Source: Symsagittifera roscoffensis
Lineage: Eukaryota; Xenacoelomorpha; Acoela; Convolutidae
Direction of reading: 5' to 3'
NCBI RefSeq assembly: GCF_963678635.1
Contig: NC_087068.1
Coordinates: forward strand, 39,701,649-39,765,648
Length of the DNA: 64,000 nucleotides
The position numbers and the translations under genes were made by a program. Below the pieces are notes generated by a model, which saw only the letters and a program-made list of their open reading frames with translations, ran no database searches and had not been told where the DNA came from. Numbering within the stretch: position 1 is the stretch's first letter; every line of letters starts with the position of its first letter. Below are positions 35,279 through 46,520 of the stretch, piece by piece.

Positions 35279-36793
35279 AAAAGAATCTATACATCAAACT
35301 CTTTCCAAAATTCAAACTCTTTCATAAAAACGAAGACACACCCTACACCCCAGTCAAATACAACGGTCATACCGGTGGAAAAGTAACGCCAACTGATAGT
35401 AAAAGTACACGATTACAAGAGTTATCACTCATGAATAACACCAATTTTGGAAACATACACTATGACATTCATTTAGACATGAAATTAGACTACACAATTA
35501 GTAGAATATTTCAAGAAATGTCACTTTCCGAATTAGAAACACTTCATCAACTATGCGAATTGGAAAGAACACAAATCTTACAATCACTCGCATTAGCAGT
35601 ATTAAAAATAGGTCAAATTTTCTTGATTACGAAGGAAACATTTTATGGTTTTATACTTGCACCAAAAAAGTCTCACCATTATACGTTTCTGAAGAGAAAC
35701 GCTGTTGCAAAAGAATCCCAATACTCTACAAAAATAAAGTACATTTTGTCGATACACTTTCAAGACGAACATACTTTTGGGATACCGCAGTTCCATGTGG
35801 ATCTGAAAATAGCCACAATGTCGTACAATTAAACCCCGACGAAGATAAATACTATCTACTAACACCATTTCCTACATTAATGCAACCACAAAAAAAGTTT
35901 TCACCAGAAAGTATCCGAGCTATCGCTCGCAATCCAAATATTGATTTACAATCAATTGGATTATATTATAAATTTGATATACAACACCACTTAGAAAACA
36001 AAAATTGTAAGAATTACTCACACAAATGGATACCATACAACGACAATCAATCGACCAAAACTTAAGAAAACTTGCAGAAACCGCAGGATTTGCAGACTAC
36101 AGCGGATAAATCCTGTGTAGAACCGCTGGATTTATACACAAGACTACAGCGGATATTTCAAAGACATTAAAGATTACATAAATTTAAACGGTGAAAAGTA
36201 CAGACCGCAAGATATTTCACCCATAAATAATTTCAGTTTTGTGACACTAAAAAACGAAACTCTCGCTTTTCTAGGATTGCCCTATTACTTCTTAGAAAGA
36301 TTGACTATCTTATACGCTATATTTAATTTTATTGGATTCCTTTTCTCACTACTAAAAGAAATCTATAATACATGTGCTATACATACACAAGTAAATCGCC
36401 AAGGAAGTGTAGCACGTATATTGTTTGCAGGATTTTTCGGAATATTCTCTTCCCCCTTTAATAAAATAATTTTAGACGCAAAAATAAAAGAATATAACAC
36501 AAAACTAGCCGCAAGACCAAATACTTACGACGAAGAACATAATAATGTAGATACAGCAACTACAGCACCTACCAACCCTACCACAAAATCATCCCCTATC
36601 TTTAGTTCCCCAAAACTTTCAAAATTTAGCAATCACAAATAACCCAAACATCAGACCAAGTTCAGCACAAAGCCCTATCCAACACATAACGACAAATCAT
36701 TCACAAAATGACAATACATATGAACAAATTATTGAACAACCCCACACCACCACTTTTCAGTCTCAACATAATCATTTTTTTAGCCCACGATGA
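35279..36793 (+). pseudogene. env: Envelope, N-terminally deleted and broken (copy B)
   Basis: A deletion joins the TM2 end to the middle of env, so the Pro/Ser frame, signal peptide and first part of env are missing. The rest reads LQELSLMNNT, a Cys-rich centre, and the C-terminal membrane segments (ILYAIFNFIGFLFSLL), with frameshifts. The tail stays open to a TGA at 36791-36793 that overlaps the ORFX ATG (36790) as ATGA. A small local duplication lies near 36095-36160. Confidence 0.8.
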
Positions 36794-38585
36794 GCCGACA
36801 AGTTGGAGCTCTCCATCGCTCAAGTTCCCACCCAGCCAACCTCCAAAACCCAGTCCCAATTATTCCACTTTTCGCTTTTCCGCCACCCGACTTCCCAGTT
36901 ATTAACATACCATCAAGCACGAGTTCAGACACTAACTCAGATGTTTCAGTTTTTCATACAATCTCACAATTTATTAACTCAGACTTAGAAACTCCCGATC
37001 AATTTGCAGACTCCGGACCATCTCCCTCTACCCATACCCAGACCAACCCTTCAAATTTTTCACAACTCCCCTTTCAACCCATTCAGACCAGTCGTCCACT
37101 ACCATCCCTTTCCACTCCCTCTTATGCATTCCAAGTCACCCCAACATATACCCCATCCCTTTCTGAGAGATCGAACAACAACTCCCCAGATACTGTACAA
37201 AACTCCTCGAAACTAGATAACTTTATTACCCTACAACAACAAATGACATACCCCCATACCCTTACCATCCATCACCTGTCATGCATAACCACATCATCAG
37301 GCCCACCAACACCTACACCGCTATCGGATTACACCCCATCATTAGCTCACTCATCCACATCCATTGAAACATCCACTAACACTAACCGAGCTTACCGCAC
37401 TTTCAAACGTAAATTCCCAAATCACCCATTCACAACCAAACCCGCAACAGCCAAAGAATTTATTAACCACCCACAACATACAAATACCAAAACCTTCCTT
37501 CAAACAAACTTACCATCATTTCTTCAATACACTTTGAATACCTCTACCACTAATAAGGACACTAGAAATTTTGTTGATGAGCACGCTTTAATGCCAACAT
37601 TACATTGGTCGTCATACTACCACTATACTAACCCTCTTTTTCTACCAATTTGTAATACACAAATTGATAATGAAAAATGCAAAAATATGCTATACAGAGT
37701 CACAACAGCTCTAACACCACGACAATTCACATATGCTGGATTTAAACAATTATTCAAAACATTCACCGCACCCCGAGCTAACAATTTCACCATCGAATAT
37801 TACGATCACAATATCATACGCCCTAACCAAGATCAATTTTTAGACGACGATCGCTTTTCTAACCCGCAACTAACCGAAAAATTTTTCATCAAAACATCAT
37901 ACCTATTCACACTAAACATTTTTGATAAAAAACATGATCACATAGTTTCCGAAGCACTAATTGACATGCAAGCATACCAAAGTTTTTACGACCAATTTCA
38001 ATTATTTACACTAACTTTTCACTTTTTTTCACCACAGGAACGCGATTTGCACTGTTCCCACGATATTATGTTACGCACTAAACAGACACATACTTATACA
38101 TATTATCGTTTCAAAACCACTTCGATCTACACACACCATCTAGACAGCCCCACCATCGTTTTCAGTTTATTAACTCAAAATACACGTCACCATTTTTTCT
38201 TAATTTTACATATTGCATCAAATATACTAACCTTCACGGCATCCTCCGTAACTACGATCCCGTTACCCAAATGTATATATTCTGCCCCATCACGATGACC
38301 TTCCAGGACAAAGAATCAAGACACTTCATCATCCCGCATGAATTCCTACAACCTATTGAAATTCCCATATTAGAGTTTATTCATAATACTAAATACAATC
38401 ATAAAACTTACAATCTAATACAAAACACACCACATGAATTCGCAGTAGGCACCAAAGAACTAAATATCATCAAAGCACTTGATTTGCTACAAACTAAAAA
38501 CATCATACGCATACTAGCCAAATTACTAACAACATCAGATTTAATTCAAGAACTCTTCCCACATGGTTTTTCCCCGATGACTAAG
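36790..38585 (+). pseudogene. ORFX: unknown large protein, frameshifted (copy B)
   Basis: ATG 36790, open for 502 codons to 38298. Comparison with C places a frameshift near 38110 (after THTYTYYRF), after which the true frame continues at 38271-38585 with a one-T loss near 38572. The first 200 residues are rich in P, S, T (disordered). The rest is ordered, with conserved stretches NRAYRTFKRKFPNHPF, MPTLHW, YYDHNIIR, DLHCSHDIMLRTKQTH. No known domain recognised. No signal peptide or membrane segment is evident. Confidence 0.75.
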
Positions 38586-38666
38586 GTAAGTATAATTAAA
38601 ATACCTTAACTAATAATTTTAAATTGTACTAACCAATTTTTTATAATGTTTAACTTCCTTTTATAG
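38586..38666 (+). other. Probable intron just after the ORFX stop (copy B)
   Basis: GTAAGTAT donor and TTATAG acceptor bound 81 nt. Copy C has GTAAGTAT and TTTTAG at the same place (57106-57190), with diverged sequence in between. Confidence 0.55.
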
Positions 38667-40231
38667 TCTTCTCATCACCATCATCTACAAAACGGAAAGA
38701 GAAAAATAAAAACATAAACTTGTTAAATTAGAATACGACTCATATAAAACTTCTTTGATAAAAATATTTTACTAAACTAAATTTTTCGCACTAAATAATG
38801 TAGTAAAACTCATACCCAATGTAGTAATTTAATATAAAAGTTATTTCCCCAAGAAGTAGTAAAATTAAATACAATGAAAATTTATAATTTAAAATTTCCC
38901 CGATTGTAGTAATTTTCAGATGTTTAGGCAATGAATTCATAAATTGAGAAAGCAGTACTAACCTTTTCAACGTTTTCATTCATTCGCACAAGAATTCTAC
39001 CCATACTCGCGCAGCTCGCCCACGAAGAATTATTTAAAATAATGATTTTATGTTTCAAGTTTTTAATAACAACAACTCCAACTAACGATAACAAGTTTCC
39101 AACTTTTCCTTAACCCGGTTGGAATGGAGTTATACGCTACACCAAACTAACCAACTAACCAATGCAAATGACTAAACACCACAATTCAGAAAATAACAGC
39201 ATGAGTAATAAAAGAACACCAACTGTACCCACAACGGATTAACCCAGCTTAAAACTGGATAATTTATTCTTTTGAAGACTATTATAAAGTCAAAGAAAGA
39301 AAAAATAAAACACAAAAAAGTCGAAAGACAAACCCGAACCAAAAACAATTCGATTTTTGAAAAAAGGACACAACCAAAAGTAACATAAGAAAGACCAGAA
39401 AAAACCAACATATAATGTTAACACAAAACAGGACCCCTCAAAGAACCGGCACGAAATCATACTCCCATTCCTGGCCTAACCCACCAGAGAAGGCGGTCCT
39501 GAGCATGCTTATAGCCGGCCTAACCCACCGCGCTACACCCACGCTTTGTGACCTTGTGACCACACTTCAATTTTTAAAAAGAGGTACTCAAGGGTGAGTA
39601 ACTCTTCAAAATAACTAAAATAAAACGCTTTTGTGAAAACAACTAACTAAGATCATAACTAAAATCAATTACCTAAAATTTATAAAATGTAAATCATAAT
39701 ATGCAGTATATAGATCATACACAACAACAAAGATGAACATCCAAGACCAGATGATCCCATCACAATATGAAAAAAAGAATGGCTACAAAACATAACCGAT
39801 ATGCCGTCCACAATCACGACTCAAAGGATTTAGAGTACGACTTGACTTCGCAGAAAAGGACTTCATTGAACCAGACCAATGACCACCTCGATGTTCAAGT
39901 ATACGTGCAGATCCGAGTTACAAGGCATCCCTACCAAACACGAATTTCACGCTATTCCCAGACGAGACTGAACACAAGACGGTCCCCCACTAATACAGAA
40001 AAACCTGACATAGCAAACCGTTTTGAAATCGGATTGATTTCATTGGGGATCTCGTTGTCAAACGACAAGAATAACAAGTTTATGTCCATGATTCCAGCGT
40101 TCTGGGACATCTCTCTTCAAGGAGAAACCGGACAAGAAATATGATGTTCGCCAAATACCAACGTTCATCATCCATCCTTCAACTGCAGAAGAAAGAGATA
40201 AAACTCAAAAACTCTGGAAAACCCAGATGGG
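38667..40231 (+). other. 3' non-coding region of copy B
   Basis: 1.56 kb between ORFX and the LTR. It has a GC-rich block (39430-39570) and another stretch nearly identical to C (about 39796-39905 matching 58258-58367). A 125-codon frame (39767-40144) is open here, but its C counterpart has stops, so I do not call a gene. It ends with the purine-rich AGATGGG before the LTR. Confidence 0.6.
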
Positions 40232-40638
40232 TAGAACCTGATCTAAACTACATTCTATTATTTCATATAAATTAGATATTTTACCACTGTAAAATATTTA
40301 ATATTTACCAATCATAATCCATCTAACTAACAACCCACTTATTTGTAAGTGCTGAAATTACTTGTAATTTCAGCACCACAGAGATTTGAATTTAACTTAG
40401 AATTAGTTGCCTCTCTTCGAGAACTTCAGCAGCCGCAATAAAACCAGTATACTCTAGATCTATTGAGCAGAGACTAGTTAAACACCCTGAGACTAGTAGA
40501 TATAAGAGTAAGATTAGGATCGGTATTAGACTAAGAAGTTGCACGAATCTATCCGGCCGAAAATAAGATAGCGTGACAAGCAGACGGTGTACCCTATCCG
40601 AAATTACTCTATGAGTTATACAACTAAGAGATAACTCA
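40232..40638 (+). repeat. 3' LTR of copy B
   Basis: 407 bp. The first bases are TAGAACC, so TG has mutated to TA. It ends AACTCA followed by the CGAG duplication (40639-40642). Palindrome at 40349-40376. Confidence 0.92.
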
Positions 40639-40642
40639 CGAG

Positions 40643-41516
40643 CACAGATGGTTGAAATACTTGTCATGTCTTCTTAGCTGAATTTCTTGCCCAATGTGTA
40701 GACCTTGATTGCTTTCCAATAAAATTGCTGATTACGAATTTTGTCATGGTTTGACTATTTCAAAAAGAACTTATGGACAATAAGATATATTTTTAAGATT
40801 AAATTGGATTGTTTTCTGACCAGCTAAGATATCATTGGAACACATGGTAACTACCATTCCTTGTAGAGTTTCCGTGTTAAAAACATCCTTTTCCTTATTA
40901 CATTGATTATGTCTGGCATTTTTTATGAGAAGTTTCGATTTTATTTTCGTTTTCAATATAACTGGCAGGACATTTAATTATTCCCGTTTGAAAGTAAATT
41001 TTGATTGAGTCAAACACCGTTTTAGTTTCTGAGTCAAACACCGTTTTTCGTGAAGTTATGAGGGTTTAAAGATTGCTATTTTGGCTATTTTGATCAATTT
41101 GGGACAATAACGCGCAGATTTAATCCATCTTATAAATCGTTCCAAATTGGTTGAACGATGCTTATTTGCCATAATTGATTTGTACCAAGGAACGAAATCT
41201 CTCTTTTTGTACTTTATATGGCGTTTGGGGGGGGGGGTGATTTTCATAAAAAATTTAAGAGGAAAAAGCTTTCATTTTATTTAATTTCATTAAATTTTTT
41301 TATGTTATCACTGCTGCTCCATAAACCTTAAAAGGCATTCGGAACTTTCAAGGCTTCGCCCTGATACGAGCAGTTTTCTTAGGAATTAATAATTGAACCA
41401 CGGTGAAAAATTCAACAGTTAAATTTCTATCAATTTATTCAAGTTTGAGATTTTTTTATCCATTGTACATGTTCATTAAAATTAATTTAGCCAGTATCAG
41501 TTTTAGACGTATCAGT
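40643..41516. other. Anonymous DNA between copies B and C
   Basis: 874 bp without a supportable gene. It carries a short tandem duplication of GAGTCAAACACCGTTTT (about 41000-41050) and the second copy of the dispersed repeat (41055-41377). Confidence 0.5.
41055..41377 (+). repeat. Dispersed repeat, second copy
   Basis: Same family and orientation as 14351-14695. Differs by indels, a run of ten G at about 41225, and lack of the AACGCG stem. Confidence 0.7.
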
Positions 41517-41711
41517 CCAGTATACTCTAGATCTATTGAGCAGAGACTAGTTAAACAACCTGAGACTAGGTAGTATAAGAGTAAGATTAGGATCGGTATT
41601 AGACTAAGAAGTTGCACGAATCTATCCGGTCGAAAATAAGATAGCGTGACGAGCAGACGGTGTACCCTATCCGAAATTACTCTATGAGTTAACCACATCG
41701 GTCCTAACTCA
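41517..41711 (+). repeat. Truncated 5' LTR of copy C
   Basis: Matches the 3' LTR of C from CCAGTATAC to CCTAACTCA. The upstream part, with the palindrome, is missing and replaced by unrelated sequence. Confidence 0.9.
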
Positions 41712-41713
41712 TC

Positions 41714-41728
41714 TGGTGCGACCATAAG
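41714..41728 (+). other. Primer-binding site, copy C
   Basis: TGGTGCGACCATAAG, two bases after the LTR end, as in A and B. Confidence 0.75.
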
Positions 41729-41798
41729 TTTCGAACAAGACCTTAATAGCTTAGAATTAACCAAAAATAGATTAGAATTTAGACAAAACATTTTCAAA

Positions 41799-42032
41799 AT
41801 GTTCTACGACGATAATTTAATCGAAATGTCTCTACGACTCAATAGATCAGAGCCAATATTCCGAACGATAATAGAACTACCCGGAATTGGAAGAAGACCT
41901 CGAACCAGAGACGACATACGACAAAGTAGAAACTTACCAAATAGTTATATGATAGTACGGCAAAAGCCAACAAAAACTTTTATATTTAGAATTTTATTAG
42001 CAATGAATTTAGATTTTCATTTACAAACATAA
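41799..42032 (+). CDS. Leader ORF of 77 aa (copy C)
   Basis: Intact counterpart of the copy A leader ORF, same length and same ATG. The Arg-rich centre LPGIGRRPRTRDDIRQSR is unchanged and the end NLDFHLQT is identical. It starts 71 nt after the primer site. Function unknown; see copy A. Confidence 0.5.
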   Translation: MFYDDNLIEMSLRLNRSEPIFRTIIELPGIGRRPRTRDDIRQSRNLPNSYMIVRQKPTKTFIFRILLAMNLDFHLQT

Positions 42033-42965
42033 AATCTTGAAGTCAATCTTCATGATCATTTCAGGCGCTAAACAAAATTAATAATATACAATAACGATTG
42101 ATAAAAAGATCTCAGATCGTTTTCCTAAATTCTGCTGTATTATATAAAACATGTTTGGAAAATATTTTTTGAAAATCAAAACAAAAATTAGTAGCATGAC
42201 AATAAATTGTTAGTAATCATAAAAATCATCTGTAGTCCCAGCTTCATCACCTAAACATAACAGCAATCATAAGCTCGCTTATATCATTAAAAAACTAAAA
42301 TTTTAAAATTTTTAAACAATTTAAATCATTTTAAACTTAAATTCACTTAATTTTAAAAATCAGATCATCAAGGCTTATCCTTGGATCTAAATTAATTTTT
42401 CTATTTCATTAAATTTAAAACTTGATCATCAAGGCCTATCCTTGGATCAAGAAGAACAATTTTGTTCTCCCCCACCCACTTAGCTAGTGTCTAACGACCT
42501 CAAACGTCGATTCACTATCCAACCCTTTCAAAAAACCCAAGACTAATAGAAATTTTTGAACAAAACTAATCATTCAAATTAGGATAAACAGTGAAGAACT
42601 TCGGTTATTCATCCTTCACTTGAACCCTCCTCTTACCAGACCCACGATAAATCTTAGACTTAGTAAGTTTAAAATAGTATCTAACGAACTACTCGCGTTC
42701 TAATTATACCTGAACCTTGTGGATCGATTTACTATTCTCAAACCTTTGAACACAATCACTACCCCTAAGTAAGATTAAGTAAGTTAGCACCTTAGCTTAT
42801 ATTAGCCACGAGAAAGTAAAAAACCATTCTTCGGAATCGATATACTTTTCTCTCCAACCCTGAATAAAAAGACCCAGGTTAAGGTAACCAAAAAATCGTA
42901 AGGACTAACAGTTTAAGAAAATAGAAATCATCTAACAACTTTTTGCATCCGTCATCCTAAACCTT
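42033..42965 (+). other. 5' leader of copy C
   Basis: Non-coding apart from the two hairpins at 42363-42387 and 42424-42448. The last 300 nt have repeated AAGTAAG words and a short run AGTTTAAG; nothing else recognised. Confidence 0.5.
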
Positions 42966-43433
42966 ATGTTATTTAAAAATCTAGGAAATAAACAAACAAT
43001 CGTTTTACACAACTGTGAAATAGACAACAAAAAATACGACCTCGTAATCACACCTCATACACAAACAGTTGGATATATTAGAACAAAACGACAAACACTA
43101 AAAAGGAAAATAATAACCAAACAAAGACAAATAACACGAAAAAGATTTTCCAAAAAAAGAAACGCATTCTCAGAATCAGAAGCCAGCAATTTAGACGAAC
43201 TTTATAAATTAAAAAAATCCATTGATAAAAATTGCGCCATTCACGATCAATTATATTTTTCCGACTCAGAAAAAACTTCAAATTCATCAAAAAGAGGAAA
43301 AAGAAGAATAAAAAAGCAATATAAACACAAACCAGTACACTTGTATAATTGGAATCAACCAATTAGACACATCGATAATTACCTATTAACAGTCATTAAA
43401 CGAAAAAATGAGCCAAACACACACTCCAAGTGA
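42966..43433 (+). CDS. ORF1: basic accessory protein, 155 aa (copy C)
   Basis: Same length as in copy A with about a dozen changes, and it overlaps the gag ATG (43408) by 26 nt. The basic centre (RTKRQTLKRKIITKQRQITR) is identical to A; the second cluster KRGKRRIKKQYKHK is also identical. The acidic Ser-rich stretches (FSESEASNLDEL, FSDSEKTSNSS) are kept. Survival of a full frame in a copy whose gag and pol are broken may be chance. Role unknown; an RNA- or nucleus-directed regulator is a guess from composition. Confidence 0.7.
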   Translation: MLFKNLGNKQTIVLHNCEIDNKKYDLVITPHTQTVGYIRTKRQTLKRKIITKQRQITRKRFSKKRNAFSESEASNLDELYKLKKSIDKNCAIHDQLYFSDSEKTSNSSKRGKRRIKKQYKHKPVHLYNWNQPIRHIDNYLLTVIKRKNEPNTHSK

Positions 43434-46400
43434 AGATAGTCCAGATGATGACGATATCTACCCCTTCCTCGTAGATGCACCCGATAATAGAGGACAACAT
43501 GATCTTTGCAAGAATTTTCCGAATAGTTATATTTCAACATTAGAAAACGAAAACCAAATCCCACATGTCTCACCGACAGAGACATCCAAACATATAAGGG
43601 TACGACATGAAATCACACTATTTTCAACTTTCCTACATATAATTAAAGAAAATTTCACTAAAGATGAAGTTTCACAACATACAAAACATGACTTACAAAA
43701 AATTTTGGCATGGTTTATAATAGATTATTTCACACATAATATAGATTTAATTTCACAAGCAAGAAAAAATTTCAGAACTCAAAATTCAAACGATGATACC
43801 GCCATCACAGAACAGTCAGACTACGTTTGGAACCCCGAATGGTCTCATTATGCATTCATAAATATTCCACAATCAATCTGAAGTCAAGCAATAGGTACAA
43901 TATCTTATGTAAGAGATTATGTAAGAGTAATACCATTAACCATTGATGCAACACCACTAAACTACAATACATTTTTACCTGATACGCGAAATAACAGTTT
44001 AAATTCGACCGTCATACACAATGAAAACCTTAATGGAACTAGGAACCTTACTCAACAAGATATTCAAACACCATCACACTTCATAAATGAAGAAATCGTC
44101 CAAACAACAACAACTACACAACAAAGTATTTCACCGATACGTCCAAAATTAACAACACCAAGAAATACAAACACTTCACTAGCACAAGTAACCTTACAAT
44201 CAACCGTTAAACCTTCGGTTGCTCCAAAATATTCACAAATGGATTATCAAACATATAGACCCATGACAGTACCATCAAAAACACGCAGAACATTCACAAG
44301 AAACACTTTTGCGGAACACAATTATAATTACGCACATTCATCAAAAACAGATTATCCCCCATGAAAAAATAATAATAATCAGATAAGATCTCGATATTGG
44401 GATAACCCAATGGCAACAACCAACTCAGTAAATTTTCAAACTAATTCACATCCTCCACAGGATCGTAGTGAAAATTACCCATTCTTTCAACAGAATAAAA
44501 ATAAAAAGCAAGCACCTCATCAAACGGATTATCTATCCTCTGATGATGATTATTTACAACCAGATATATTTGCACCATATACTCAAGAATATCGTGGACA
44601 AGGAGTGCAAAAACCACATACATATCATAGAACTTTTTCTCCACGTCCAACAAATACACAAAATCAACAACCAATACAAATGCAAAACCCAATTAATACA
44701 CAATCTTTTCAACCAATTCAGCCACAAAACCCAACGATTACACACTCGTATCAACCAACACAAATGCAAAATGAAATACCACTCCCATATTACCTTCAGC
44801 AACACGAAATAACAAAAAATCAACTCTCAAATTTTTCACAAATGCCAAATGCCGCAGAATCATTACAAATGACAATGAATCCATACCTTATGGGTGGATT
44901 ATCAATAACATCAAACAAACCATTAATGGTATTCACAGGAACGGACCCTGAATATTCTGTAGAAGATTATTTAAATGCAGTAACAGCAAATTTAATTTCA
45001 AATATAGGACCTGAACCAATTAATACGCCACTACATCAAAATTGGATACATCGACGCACAGCGTTGATGCAAACAACCTTAGATGGCGCAGCCCAAAAAT
45101 GGTTTTCAGTATTGCCTATAGAAATAAAATCAAATTGGAAAAGATTTACACAAGAATTTTCAAAAATGTTTGACTCCGAGAGAAATAAACAACAACAAAG
45201 AGTTTTATGTAATGAAATTCGCAGATTACCAAATGAAACCATCAAACAATTAGCAGTACGTATCGAAACACTAGTTCGAAAAACATATTCATTAAATACA
45301 CACGACTATAAAAACACAAAAATGACAGAAATCTTAATGATGACCTTAACACCTCAATTAAGGAAAATAGCAATAAAAAAGAGAGCATCCCATCCCTCCT
45401 CAATTCGAGAGCCCGATCTAGATTTTCGAAAACTAGTAGACAAACTAGAGCAAGCGGAAATCACAATGAAACTTGAAGAAACAGAAAATCTGAAGTTACA
45501 ATATGTTAATCGAATTGAAACAAATACCACAAATATCAACAACATACAGGAATCAGAAACAGACCTTGTTGAAAAAATCAACTTTAAAGGCAAACCATCT
45601 TTCAAAAAATGGTGTACTTATTGCCGACGATACGGACATAGTATTTCTGAATGTAGACCAAAACAACAGGATAACCAAAACAAACCTCAAAAATATAAAG
45701 AACCAAATAAATCATTCTATCAATACATGAAGAAAGATCAAAATCTACCAAACAAAAATGTATACAGCAACAACAGTTCAGGAAAACCACTTCCGAACAA
45801 TACCAATTACACGAGAAATCAATCACCATATAATTCAAGTTATAGAGGAAGATCACCAGAACGAAGAAATACACAAAATTCTTCACAAAATCATTATAAT
45901 CAATCAAATAGTCGAAATAACTACTCCAGATCAAATTCAAATACAACACAATTTGTTTCTAGATCTAATTCCCAATCAAGGAATAAATACTATCCAAACA
46001 ATCAATCACAAAACTCATCATATAATAGAAATAGAAACTATTCAAATAATCGCAATAGAAGTTATTCAAACAACCGTAATAAGAATTACCCGAACAATCG
46101 ATCAAGGAATAACTCATATAACAGATCAAATTATCACAGATCAAACGATAATTATCAAAACAGATCACGAAACAATTCACAAAATCAACATTCAAGTTAT
46201 AATAATCGTTATAGAAATTATTCCCAATCACCACACAGAAATAATAACCATTATAATAATTCTAACAATCGCCACAGAAGTAGTACACCTAAACATCAAA
46301 GACATATTAATCAAGTACAATCAAATCCAGAAACACCATCAGACCCCCCAGGTATTGACGACACAGGAAATAACGAACTACAACTAAATCAAATAAACTG

Positions 46401-46520
46401 TGGATCATCAGACTCAGAAAGCGATACAGAAAACACTATCTCCATAAATATGATAGCAGTCGAAAATGACTACGAACCTATAATATATGAACAACCTTTT
46501 TCATCACATATATATGAAAA
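43408..46520 (+). pseudogene. gag: Gag, broken (copy C)
   Basis: ATG 43408. An internal deletion after LCKNF removes roughly 80 residues found in A and B. TGA stops lie at 43879-43881 and 44362-44364; all pieces stay in one frame. From 44410 the frame is open through the capsid-like region, the zinc knuckle CTYCRRYGHSISEC, the R/N/S/Y tail and on into the protease, which shows that gag and protease share a frame in this family. Confidence 0.88.

Larger units (their letters stand above)
23975..40638 (+). mobile_element. Complete but decayed provirus, copy B
   Basis: Two LTRs, primer site, all expected genes in order, and a 4-bp target duplication CGAG (23971-23974 and 40639-40642) define a 16,664 bp insertion. 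Both B LTRs end in a variant (TATACAACTAAGA...CA) that differs from A and C, as expected for LTRs copied from one template. Many stops and frameshifts, and a deletion removing the Pro/Ser frame and the front of env, make it the oldest-looking copy. Confidence 0.94.

Noticed and set aside
39767-40144. 125-codon frame in the B 3' region
   Set aside because: The C counterpart has stops and frame changes; conservation is better explained by RNA or regulatory constraint.
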